A program made the translations under genes and the position numbers. Below are positions 21,870 through 33,094 of a stretch of DNA of 64,000 bases, piece after piece. Every line of letters starts with the position of its first letter. The first letter of the stretch is position 1. The stretch lies in assembly GCF_017591425.1 (NCBI RefSeq), contig NW_024466307.1:2912001-2976000 (forward strand), in the 5' to 3' direction. This DNA comes from Ochotona curzoniae. Taxonomy: Eukaryota; Chordata; Mammalia; Lagomorpha; Ochotonidae. A model generated the notes under the pieces. It was not told the DNA's origin and made no database searches. It saw only the letters and a program-made list of their open reading frames with translations.

Positions 21870-24185
21870 GAAATTTCTATACAGACACTTTGAAGATAGT
21901 AGGGTTTTCAAACCTTTTTACTCTTGCTAATTAAATTATGTTGGATCTTAAGCCTAGAATTTTGATGAATGCATTTTGTTATTTGAATAGAAAGATTTAT
22001 TCTTTATAATTCTGTACTTCTCATTTTATAAAATTCTGTTGTTGGTCTTCCTCTACATGATCACATACAGGATTGCATTTTTAGTTCACAATTCCTATGA
22101 ATTGCAACAGATTTTATTTATTGCTTATGTGATTTTCTTGGATGTTAATGCTGTAATCCTTAAAGATTTTTTTAAATGGTTGAAATGTGAAATGACAAAA
22201 CTGGCACGAAAGTGAACTTTCATGTTTGATGAAAGGTTGCTAATAATTGATCACTTTTGTTACGTTGATTTGGAATGGAAAGGAGAAAGGATAGAATTTC
22301 TTAAATCAGGGAGCATATTCAGTGTGATCAAATGATTTCATAGCCCAATAGCAGACTTTGTTTGGAGAACCATATTGTGTGAAGTGATTAGTGATATCAA
22401 AATTGGTACCATCCTTGGGATATCAGATGTATTTATTTTTAACTTTTATGCAAATATAGTTATTAAAATGTACATTTCAAGTATATCTTGAGTATCTTTC
22501 TAAGTGTTTTTGAATGATTTCCATTTGAGAAGTAAGGAGTTAGGTTTGTTAGTTATTAATCCAGATATAGTAAAACGGCTTATTTTATTGATCTTTCCAT
22601 GATTTTCTAAAATTGAGAATGAGAAAAGTCACAGGCAGTTTGTTGACATCTTGCAATCCATATGTGTGCTTTTCTGATGGGAAGGTATAGCTTACACCAC
22701 TCCTTTAGAACATTTAGTACCAGAAACAGTATGATTTTTTTTTCATTTGGTTTCTAGCTTGCCAAAGAGCCTGTGAGTGCATATTTGATCAGAAGCATAT
22801 TTTGCCTTGAATCAGATGAAGAATACTTAATGAGTTCATGCTAAGAAGCAGTGCAGAGGAGATGCGACTAGCAGACTAAATGACTTAATAGAGATAAAAT
22901 AACGTTTCATAGAAAATCACATCTTTGAGTTTTTCATGCCCATTCCTCAATAAAATTCTCTGCCATGAATTCTAGGGGCGGGTGGTAATCGGGTATTGCT
23001 GTGCTGTGGTTGGCATTGTCAGCAGGGTGGAGACTCCTGTTCCGTGTGCTTCCTGCCTTCTCTGTTGGAGGCTGGCAAGACATTCAGTAAGAATGAGTGC
23101 CACAAATTACCAGTCAAAATACATTTTTTTCCTTTTGTTTGTTGTAATAGGAAAATGATCTTTCTTTTTAAACGTGTATTTCTTGAATTGTCATTAAGCT
23201 GGACAATTTCCCTGTTGATTTAGCCATTTTGATTTTCTCTTTTATGAGTTACTTGCGTCCTTGTCCATTTTTCTCTTAGGGGACAAGATTCTGACTGGTT
23301 CAGGAGACTCTTACTACGGATTCTAACATTTTATTTTGTGCATGGCAAATATTTTGCCTATTTTTGCATTTTAATCCTATTTGTAGTTTTCATTGCCTTA
23401 CATAATTAAAAAAATTTGCGAAATCCTGTGAATTTTTAATCTCTTGTAATTTTTTTTTTAATTTACTAAGATTTAAAAGAGCTGCATTGACCCTACATGA
23501 CATACCTGTGTTACTGTTTTTCTTTTGAGTCTGTGACATCAGTGGGATAAGCAGGCTGGTCTTTGTCGCTGAGCCTCAATAAGTTGTAAGGAATTTGCTG
23601 GACTGCGTGCTTTTTGTTCATAATGACTCTTTTGCAAACACCCCAAATGCGTGTTTGACTGTCTCTCCCCACGCTGCAGCCAGCTTCTCTGGACCCTAAG
23701 AACCGTCTTCTGGTGTTCCGGTTTCCTTGTTGCTGCTCATTTTCCCACTGTGGTAGAGAGAGAGAGAGGAGAAGATGATAACTGTCTCCAGTGACACCCT
23801 CTTTTCTTCCATGCTCCTGGGGACACATGCGCATTTGTACAAATTGGGCTGTACAGACTCGTTGGATTCCAGGCCAGTCTGCAATAGCAATGCTAGTATT
23901 TTTCCTATTGCTCATTATACTTACTTTCAGCTGAATTCTGAGTTAAGTGGGAATTGAATGGTAGCCTAAGAACTGAATAAAATTATTTTGAGATCAAAGT
24001 CTGTTACAAATAAACCTTGGGAGCCAAGTCTCTTTGCAGACAATGGCTTATCAGACAAGAAGCCTTGTTGGGAAGACTCACCCTAAGACCCAGAATGGTC
24101 TAGTGGGCCGTGGGTGACTCCAGAGTCCCCAGAGAGTACTTGAGAGTCTTATTAAATAATGACACTTGTTTAATAAGATCTGTGC
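21870..24185. other. Unique AT-rich intron, possible conserved block
   Basis: No gene or repeat was recognised. The stretch 22180-22470 and the stretch 22750-22900 are long AT-rich runs without repeat landmarks and could include conserved non-coding sequence. A short GA tract lies at 23756-23770. Confidence 0.35.
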
Positions 24186-24187
24186 AG

Positions 24188-24366
24188 GGGCCCAGTGGCA
24201 TGGCCTAGTGGCTAAAGTCCTCACCTTGAACACCCCGGGATCCTATATAGGCGCTGGTTCTAATCCCGGCAGCTCCACTTCCCATCCAGCTCCCTGCTTA
24301 TGGCCTGGGAAAGCAGTCGAGGATGGCCCAAAGCTTTGGGACCCTGCACCCGTGTGGGAGACCTGG
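24188..24366 (+). mobile_element. CSINE, 3'-truncated, sense
   Basis: The 5' half is well preserved, from GGGCCCAGTGGCATGGCCTA to GGGACCCTGCACCCGTGTGG. It stops abruptly after GAGACCTGG with no A-tail. The missing 3' half suggests a later deletion rather than normal retroposition, which usually loses the 5' end. Confidence 0.93.
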
Positions 24367-24369
24367 TTT

Positions 24370-27300
24370 AGCAGGCAGGTGGCCTGAGTGTGGGTGAGGA
24401 TCCAAAGTTCTTATAACCCACGTAGATTGGAACAGTTCCTCTATTTCTGACCAGAAGAATCATAGTCATTGCCCTTCATTTATCTGGAAACCATGTGCGC
24501 TGTGCTTATATATATTAGCTTTAAAAATATTAGTTAAGTGAGTGAAATAATAAAATTAGATCAGTTAAAATGAGACTCATCCATCGTAACATGGAGTCAG
24601 GAGCATGGGTGAAAACATCTCAGTTCTTCCGCAGTGCGGTCCTCAGCTTTGTTGTTGGGGGCCAGGTGTGGCAGGAGGAGGACTCTGACATGCCCGTGAA
24701 CAGCTCCTGTGCTGTGTGGCTGCCCATTGGAGCCGTTAGGAAGCTGGCCCGAGGTACAGATGCCCTGTTCACTCATGCTCTAGTTAGTCTACTCACCGCT
24801 AACCATGGATCTGTGGGTCCTTTCATGTGTTGTGAAATAGACTGTTTCCTCTGGAAGCTGGCCATTTTCCTTTACATAGGAAGGCTGCCTTTTATGATGA
24901 GAAGTTGGGGATGGGGACTACAGGGTCCAGGCCAAGCCTGAGCCAGTATCGAAAGAGAGCAGTGGAGTGAGAGATGGGCTGCCGACGGAGTCTGTTCTCT
25001 GTAGATTCTGCGGATTTGTCTGAGTCTCTCCAGCAGCTGAAAATACGTGGGCAAGCTCCTAGGAGTAGTACTGATAACAATGTTATTTTGGTGCGGGCAG
25101 AATTTGAAGCCATCCAATAAAATTTGAAAGTAGAATAGAAGGGATGTTTTAATACTATTGTTTTATTTGTTTGATTTTGTCATTGTTGTTGAAACTGATC
25201 GTGTTTTATCTTGATCTGGTAATGCTTGATGCGATCACAATCAGTATTATTAACTTAATTGAGAAAACTGCTTTTCGTGCTTCAACTTTGACGTACCCTT
25301 TCCTTCAGGTTGACTTGTGTGGGCTGTGCAAGGGTGATGTTTAGCCTCAGTCGTGGAGGTGCTTAAAAATAGGAAGGTCGTGCTTAACTACCATTTAAAA
25401 ACACCAGTCACAGTATTCCCAGAAAAGACTGTGCAAATGGAGAAAAAAATGAAGCTCAACTGGGCACAGTGCCCAGAGAAGCCAGCAAGTATAGCTTACT
25501 TTAGAAAACAATCGCTTTTAAAAAGGAAAACAGTAATGAGTATATAAAATTTATGCATAGAATTTAGGAATTTTATTTGCTCAGGGTGGTCTCCTCTGTT
25601 CCCTTTGAGATCATTCTTAACATATTTTTTATAAGCCAGAACTTTTAAGAGATGCAGTTACACCATGCTGGTCCCCTATAAAGCCATTTGAAAAAAGCCC
25701 ATGAAGGACCCCACTTGCCCACACGGTAGTTTCATGGTATCTTTACTCAGACGGGTACTGATATTGCCTACTTCCCCTGTCATGCTAGTCTGTTTTCAAA
25801 ATCTTGCATTTCCCTTACATTTACCTGAACACAAGTTATTTGCTTGACTTACTAAATAATTCTCCCCCTATCTTGTGAACGTAATGCTAACATTCACAGT
25901 TAGAACTGTTCAACTCGGGGATGATGCACTCAGACAATGACAGTGCTGGAACAGGCCCCCAGATCCAGTCATCCCACACCTGCTGCACCTGTTTGTATAC
26001 TAGGCAATAGAAGATGGGTGTTGGGTTGCAATGACTAGAAGTCACAAGTTCTTCCCATAAGCCAACAGTGTGGTGGACAGACTCACAAACAACAGAAATA
26101 CAATCGAATAATTGCTGTCAGTAAGTTGGGTACAGTATACCAAGTATGCAGGAACCACAGTGTCCACATTTCCTACAGTGGACAGGATTTGAGTCAGACC
26201 TTGAGGGAGGCTGAGCTGGGACCTTCATATGGAGAGTTCTTGGGTGGGGGGTAGGTGTATGCAGGGGCAAGGGGTTGTGACAGGTGAGGGGAGCTACAAG
26301 TATAGATTGTAGAGTGGAAGCCAAGATTGCAAATAGGGGACACATGGCAGTTAGGGGTGCTCAGAGGAGTAGAGCAGTGTGTGCCTGTTAAAAGCCCCAA
26401 ATGCCAGGCTTAGAGAAGGATGGACTCTGGCATGTGTGGTTGCATGCATGTATGTTGGTTAGGAAGGGCACTGTGTTGGCTACCCTGGAGGTGATTGAGA
26501 TGTGAGTTAGGATGTCGGTAAGGAGGCTGGTTCAGCATTCCTGGCAAGGCTTGGTAAATCCTGAACTAATTAGTGGCCTTGAGCATGGAAATAGAGGACA
26601 GGTTACAATAACACTTATGAGGTAGAATCATTTAATTTGGTGATTAATCTAAGGTATGGAGAAAAAGGATAAGTTTGGGATGTCTACAAGTCCGGGTCAT
26701 TGCCAAAGTTGTGGTGTCTGTCTTCATCTGACACTCAAGGAATGGGCCTGGACTCAAGTTAGAGATACCAGATCCTTGAGCAAAGAGATCATCACTGGGC
26801 CAGGGAGTGAGCGAGAGAGCAATGAGGCCGAGGAGCAGCACAGGGCTGTGGGAGTGAGTGGGACCCTCACAGGAAATCAACACTGTGGATGTTGGAAGCC
26901 AGCACAGAGCCATGTGGACAGCAACCACTGCACAGGGCCATGTGAGCGAGGAAGGGACCTTGAGGTCCTTACTGGGGTGGATGTGGTCATGTGAGAGCCT
27001 AAAAGGGGAGGGGAGGAGTAAGGCCTGAGCCCCCTGTCGCTGTGGAGCCCTACACTCTGTGCTGTATGAGAGTGAGTGAGTGCTGGGAAGTGGCAGTGAC
27101 ACCCGGAGAGCAACCAGCAGGGAAGTTGCAGAGCAGGAGGTGTGGGGTAGACAGCATCACAGGTAGGTCCTAGCTCTGAGGCTGTGAGCAGGAGGAGGAG
27201 GAAAGCAGGGGATGCAGTGGGGGATGGTGTTGCCGCATTGGTGCACTTCAGTGGTGGGAGATGCTGTGGTGCGTTTCTCAAGAGGAAATGGCCTTGGAGA

Positions 27301-28445
27301 CGGCACGGGCTTCGGTGCGGAATGTCCCTCTCTGTCCCCACTGTCACCTTCTGCTGGCACTGAAGAACTTCAGACATGCTTTGTGGGAGAAGAGGGATCC
27401 GCAAAGCTGCAGCTGACTAACATTTCCCTTTAAAAATGATCTTTTCCTGCTTTTCCCCCCACAAAAGAAACCTTTTCCTCAATTACTGAACCCAAGTGTT
27501 TGCCAGGGTGGAAGCAAAAGTGGAGTGAAGCCAAGTATTGGGGCCTGGCAGGACTGGCACCCCCACAGTTGTCCTGTGCCCTCCTTGGGGGAGGTGTGCC
27601 TGCACGCAGTCCACACTGAGGAGGGACTTACACGCCACCTCGCTGGAACCTGTTGAAACAACGTGGCTTGTTTAGGATTTGTCCTCATGGGAGGGAGGAT
27701 TTTCTCTTCTTCCTGTTTATTTATCCAGCCCGCTCTCTTGTTGGTATGGCCTGTGGCAGTCTGGCTCATATTTTGAATTCTAGTGCTGTGTTTTTTTCCT
27801 GTTACTCAGCTGGTTCCAGCTTGACCATGAGTAGCTCTCTGGGTTGGCACCAAGGTCCGTTTGATGCACCCATATCATTACGGGGCATTTTACCTTTTCC
27901 TTCTTTTTGTTCCTTGCCTTCTCCCAATCCCTCATCCACTTCTTTTCTCTCTCTCTCTCTCTCTTTAATCACTTCTCTAGTTTCTGGCACTACAAGATGT
28001 TCCAAGATCTGTTTGTGTATTTTTCATTCCAGTCTTAAACTCAGCCCTTTCTCCAAGGACTCCTTCTTTGTTTTACTGGGTGGTATTACATAAGAAGGTT
28101 CCGGTGCCTGTGCTCACTGCTTCTGGGGTTTCATTGCCTCTAGGCTCTGCTGACAGAGCAAGGAGAGGTCTGTGCGTATCCTAGTATGTATGTGAATGTC
28201 TACATAGCTGTATACATGACCACCTCTAGGTGCATAAAGCTAAACATGAGCTAAACCGATTCCGCCATGTGTGTTGTATTGCTGCCTCCTCCCCATGCTT
28301 ATCCATCCACTCCCATTCCAATAATGACAAACCGGACCCTGCCACCTGCCATCCATTCGCTTAGTCATATGGCAGCTCAGAATTGGTAACATGCACCCAC
28401 AGGCAATGCCTTTGTCAATGGGAGTTCAAGTGTTTATTATGGACA
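24370..28445. other. Largely unique intron with a probable very old repeat
   Basis: No exon is recognised. The stretch about 26060-27200 is G-rich, with phrases such as TTTGAGTCAGACCTTGAGGG that recall an ancient dispersed mammalian repeat I cannot name. The minus-strand frames here (up to 175 codons) are its shadows. 27940-27966 is a (CT)n tract. Confidence 0.35.
27940..27966. repeat. (CT)n microsatellite
   Basis: About eleven CT units preceded and followed by T-rich sequence. Confidence 0.85.
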
Positions 28446-28450
28446 CTGTC

Positions 28451-28781
28451 TTTTTTTTTTTTTTAAGCTTTATTTCTTTTTATAGGAAAGTCAGATTTAC
28501 AGAGAAAAGGAGAGACACAGGGAAATATCTTCCATCTGCTGGTTCATTCCCCAAGTGGCCACAATGGCCAGAGCTGAGCCAATCCAAAGCCAGGAGCCTT
28601 CTCTGGGTCTCCCATGCAGGCACAGGATCCCAAGGCCCCAGATCATCCCCGACTGCCCTCGTAAGCCACAGGCAGGGAGCTGGATGGGAAGCAGAGCAGC
28701 CGGGATTAGAACTGGTATTCATATGGGATCCTGGCATGTGCAAGGTGAGGACTCCAGCCACCAGGCCACCATGCTGAGCCC
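28451..28781 (-). mobile_element. CSINE, antisense
   Basis: A T14 run leads into AAGCTTTATTTCTTTTTATA and the copy ends ACCATGCTGAGCCC. AGGCAGGGAGCTGGATGGGA and CATATGGGATCCTGGCATGT are intact. Confidence 0.94.
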
Positions 28782-28848
28782 ATACACTACCTTTTGCCTT
28801 TAGTATTAGAACTTTCTAGAACTGCTTGGTAGCATTCTGAATTCTATC

Positions 28849-28992
28849 CTGGATCCCTGCCACCCATGTGGGGAACCTGGATTGCGTGCTCAGCTCCTGA
28901 CTGGCTGGCCTGGCACTGGCCATTGCGGGCATTTAGGGAGTGACTGGGCAGCGGGGAGCACTGTCAGTTTCTGTCTCTGCTTCTTGTAAGAA
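28849..28992 (+). mobile_element. CSINE 3' fragment, old, sense
   Basis: Only the 3' part is present, with CCACCCATGTGGGGAACCTG, TGGCCATTGCGGGCATTTAG and a decayed AATAAACAAG tail. The 5' half is absent, as expected for 5' truncation. Confidence 0.75.
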
Positions 28993-29204
28993 TAAACAAG
29001 CCATAAGCCTAAGACCTTATTCATAGTTATACTTGCAAATTTTCACATTCAGGCTGGGTTTTTATTTTCTGAGGGCATTTTGAAGGATCCAGTTTTAATA
29101 TTTTAAATAATTTTCCATGTGTGTTAATCTGGTAACTGACTCCTCAGGAATTTGCTCAGTTGCTTTTATCCAGGGAAGTTAATATACTTCTGCCTATACT
29201 GCTT

Positions 29205-29509
29205 TAAAAAAATTTTTTTTAATTGGAAAAGCAGAGAGAAGGAAAAACAGAAAAAGATCTTCCTTCTACTGGGTCACTCCCCAAAGTGACCACAATGGCT
29301 AGAGCTGAGCTGATCCTGATCTGAAGCCAGAAGCCAGGAACTTCCTCCCGGTCTCCCATGCGGGTGCAGGGTCCCAAGGCTTTGGGCCATCTTCTGCTGC
29401 TTTCCCAGGCCACAAGCTGGATGGAGAGCTGGGACATGAGCTGGTACCCATATGGAATCCTGGCATGTGCAAGGTGAGGCTCTAGCTGCTGAGCCATTGC
29501 GTTGGGCCC
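29205..29509 (-). mobile_element. CSINE, antisense
   Basis: AAAAAAATTTTTTTTAATTG begins the reversed copy and CCATTGCGTTGGGCCC ends it. The middle has a short duplication (GAGCTGATCCTGATCTGAAG), also seen in the copy at 61183. Confidence 0.93.
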
Positions 29510-29514
29510 TATCT

Positions 29515-31650
29515 ATATTACGTTATTCTCAAAAGAAACTCAACAGAGAGCTTTAAGTCACCTGGGGTGGGGGGTAGGAGGGAAGAGGAAGAAAAAAGAG
29601 AAAGAAGTAAAGAAAGCAAACTGCCTGTCCACGCTCTTTGGGGCCTGAAGTCTGCAATAAAGAATTCTGGAAATTTTAAAATATGTAATGTTGTAAAAGT
29701 GAATTTCATGTTATGTTATATTCTGTGTGATACCCAGTGCTGAAACTTATTAATATTTCTTCGGGGAAACAATATACATGCAAAGTAGAATAAATAAATG
29801 CTCTAAAAAGCTCCAGGTAAAATTTTGCCACCAAATTAATTTTGGGCCAAACTTATGAAAAAGAAAGAAAGAAAAAGTCTGTCCGTTTTCAGAGCTTCTT
29901 GGTGTTTAGAGGCAGGGGGAAGGCTGCTCAGGGAAGGCCTGCTTCCCCTGCAGGTCCCAGGATGCTCCGTGTCCCCGTGCAGGGATTCGTGCTGGCACTC
30001 GGCCCGTGGGCGGACCGCAGAGGCGGGAGCATGCTCTCTTCCGACGTGCGGTGCCCTGGCACATCCGGGAATTAACAGCTTAAGTCCATGCATGCTTGTC
30101 TAAGGGCACGTCCATCAACCTCATGATCCATCAGGAGAGAAGATGAGGTGTGTGCCGCACCTACAGCACTTCCGAGGGTCCCAGGAGCTGGGGGTCCCAG
30201 CTGCCCACGGGGTCTTATGTTTACTGACCCTGTGTGCTCTGTCTGGGCCACACCCCCCTTCTCCTCTCAGTCCCTCCCTCACCAAGCAGGTCACCTGCTC
30301 TCAGATCCTTGTGTCAAGGTCAACTCCTGGTGGTGAGCCTGCTAAGACAAGGATTCTGACAGCGCCAAGAACAGCCTTCTTGCAGACATCTGCAGGCTTG
30401 TTGGCCTGAAGTTAGGGCAGGTGTTCAAGAAAGAGGACCGGGTTGGCACCCGTACCTGACTACCCCGCTCACGCTCACACACGACCTTCTTCCCCTTTCT
30501 GCTGCTCGGGGTCCTCTCCCTCCCTTGCTGCCACTCCAAGGGCGTCCTGAAAATCTTGGCTAAGATTGAAAAGAAGACATAGCTTAATAATTGCATTTGC
30601 TCCCACTTTTTTGAGAAGACAGATATACTCCTAGCTTAGAGCCCTTTCTGGCAACAAAGGAGCTGATCTCCAAGGGCGTAATTGGTAGGCTGGTGTAGGG
30701 GAGAGTGTGAGAATGAATCAAGCAGCCAGGCCTTTCCTGCCTCTCAGATTTCATCATCTTGGGGTGCAACAACAACCTTGTGGTACTGACTGCTGCACAG
30801 GGTTTCGAGTTCACTCTCTTGCAAGTGAATGGCTCAAGTTAGAAGCTGATCTTGTTGACGGAACTTTCAATGCATTAGAAAAAGTGGAGTTCACTGGTGG
30901 AGGAGTTGGAATCGTTAATTACGCCGTGACCCCTCTCCTTTTTATGACACACGCGTTGCTGCGGGCGCAGTGCTCGAAAGCATCTGCTCAGTAGTCCGTC
31001 ACGCGGGCACGAGACTGTTCGCACAGAAGCGCAGGGAAGAAACAGATGCTCCCTACTGACGACTTCCCTATTCACTTAGGAAACAAATCAGTTCTGGATT
31101 TGGTCTCTCCTTCCAAGGATGGCAACCGCACAGGCAGACATTCTAAAGAGGTTAGAACTGACAAATCAGCTCACTCGTATCATTTTTTTTTAGGGTGCTG
31201 CAACTTCGTCTAAAAGCCTCATCTAAAAGCACTTTAATAAAATTAGCATTTTTTCTTACTTTGCAAATAATTCTTTGCCATTATAAGTAACCAGGAAAAT
31301 ACATTTATTCAGGATTACCAGCCTAAGCCTCTTCTGTTTTCTCCTTTGGAAACTTCTGGTGAATGTTGATTTATCATTAGCATTGCAAATAGGAAAAACA
31401 AAAACAGTCTTGCCCAGACTTGGTAAAGGGGTGGGGCGCAGCACTGGGATGCCCAGCAGGGTTCCTTCCAGGAGAGCCTCCATCACCTCGGGGAGAGCCC
31501 GAGGGCAGAGGTGGTGACCACCCCTCTCTGCTGCCTGCCCTCTGGATGGTGGCAGGCAGTCACCCTGTGCTGTGCAGGGGCCGGGCTGGCCTCTGTCGTC
31601 ACCCGTGACCACATGGCTGATTATTCAGAAAGATTGTCCTCTTTAAAGGC
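29515..31650. other. Unique intronic sequence, no gene seen
   Basis: The content is mixed. Overlapping frames at 29836-30409 and 31256-31612 are on both strands and none resembles a known family. A short (GAAA)n tract lies at 29855-29874. No repeat boundaries are visible. Confidence 0.4.
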
Positions 31651-31657
31651 ATAAACC

Positions 31658-31747
31658 GGGAGTCCAGCCCCATGGTGTAGCAGGCTGATTCTCTGCCTGC
31701 TTGCACCAGCATCCATATGGGCACTGGTTCATGTCCCCACTGCTCCA

Positions 31748-31750
<3 letters not shown>
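31658..31750 (+). mobile_element. CSINE 5' (tRNA-like) fragment joined to poly(A)
   Basis: About 93 bp match only the tRNA-like head of a C-repeat, with CATATGGGCACTGGTTCATG the clearest part. The copy then passes directly into a run of 37 A. The usual SINE body is missing. Confidence 0.75.
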
Positions 31751-31799
<49 letters not shown>

Positions 31800-31802
31800 T
31801 AT
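31751..31802. repeat. A37 run followed by (TA)n microsatellite
   Basis: Thirty-seven consecutive A lead directly into a run of TA dinucleotides. The position at the end of a SINE head suggests that a retroposon tail seeded the microsatellite. Confidence 0.95.
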
Positions 31803-32129
31803 ACTCACACACATTAACCCTTTTATCATAAGCTATTGATGTCTCCAAGAAGGCACCTCTACTGTTTGTTCAGTTCTTTCAGTCTTCTGACTGCAGACTT
31901 GCCTGTGACAGCAGAAGTGGTATTGTATGTCCAGGCCCCAGCAGCCACTGTTTTTATGCTGGGACCACAGTGCCACGTGCCCATGGCACACACCTCCTCA
32001 TCTTGGTTTTGCCACAGATGGAGCAAGCATACTTGCTATGCTGGCTGATTTCAGCCATCTGCGCTGTCTTCTGGAGGGAGGTGCCTCGTGGGTCCCATAT
32101 TTACCCATGGTCCTGATCTTCTTAATGCC

Positions 32130-32383
32130 TTTAGCCGAAGTTGAGCCCAGAGAGCTGCTCACTTCTAATCCTGCTCCATGCTCATGGCCAGGGAAAGCAG
32201 CGAAGAATGGCTCAGGTCTATTGGGCCCCCACAACTGTGTGGGAGACCAGAGAGAGGCTCCGGGCTCCTTGCTTCAGATCAGCTCAGCCCTGGCCCTTGA
32301 GGCCATTTGGGGCTGGACCAGTATGAGAGCCCTGTCTCTCATTCTCTCTATAAAAACCTTCCTTTCAAATAAAAATAAAAGAA
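32130..32383 (+). mobile_element. CSINE, 5'-truncated, sense
   Basis: It starts within the element near CACTTCTAATCCTGCTCCAT and runs through GTGTGGGAGACCAGAGAGAG to CCTTTCAAATAAAAATAAAA. It is moderately diverged. Confidence 0.85.
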
Positions 32384-32437
32384 GTTATATTTAAACAAGG
32401 CATAGACTGCTGGTAGGATTAGTGCATCAGTTTACAG

Positions 32438-32701
32438 GTGGGCATTAGGCACCCTGGTTAATATGCCGCTTATGATGCCTGCATCTCGTGTAGGAGTGCC
32501 CATGTTCAAGTCCCAGCTCTGCCGTCAGTGCTGGATACCTGTTGAGGTGCACGCTGGGAGGCAGCAGGTGCAGGCCCAGGTAACTGGCCCACCTTACCAC
32601 CCATTGTGAGATCCGCATTGAGTTCTCAGCACCCAGGCGTTTCGGGAGTGAATACAATGGGACAGGAACTCTTTGTTTCTTCCTGTCAAATAAAATAAGA
32701 C
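32438..32701 (+). mobile_element. CSINE, old, sense
   Basis: GTGGGCATTAGGCACCCTGG begins a strongly diverged copy. CAAGTCCCAGCTCTGCCG and the tail CCTGTCAAATAAAATAAGAC identify it. Confidence 0.75.
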
Positions 32702-32971
32702 CAGTTTAAAAGTGTATACTATCCAGCCTGTACGCTGGATGGGTATGTTTATCTGGCCTCTTCTCTGTGAAGATCAGATCTGGCTGACGAGAGAACAAGG
32801 ACATGAACAGCAAGGGGGGGAGGAGGCCAAAGGTGACCTGCACCTGCTTCAGAATGTTGCTTTACTTCAGCCTGGGAGCCTTCAAGTGGGCGTGTACCAC
32901 CAGGATGCCTGCAGGACAGTCCAGTGCAATGGGACAAGTTAGCTCAAAACCGCTATTTATATTTACTTTTA

Positions 32972-33090
32972 TTTTTTATAAGATTTACTTATTTGAAAGG
33001 CAGAGTTACAGAGAAAGAGCCTCAGGACACTACTGCCAGCTAACTCGCAGGTGTGTAAAAGCTCTCCGAGTGTGCACACAAGCCTCTGAG
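32972..33090 (-). mobile_element. CSINE fragment, old, antisense
   Basis: TTTTTTATAAGATTTACTTA and TTTGAAAGGCAGAGTTACAG are the reversed tail of an old C-repeat. Similarity fades after about 33090, so the true 5' limit is unknown. Confidence 0.65.
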
Positions 33091-33094
33091 GACC

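Noticed and set aside
26644..27404. Minus-strand frames of 152 and 175 codons
   Set aside because: They overlap each other and a plus-strand frame in different phases, lie in G-rich DNA resembling an old dispersed repeat, and match no family I know.
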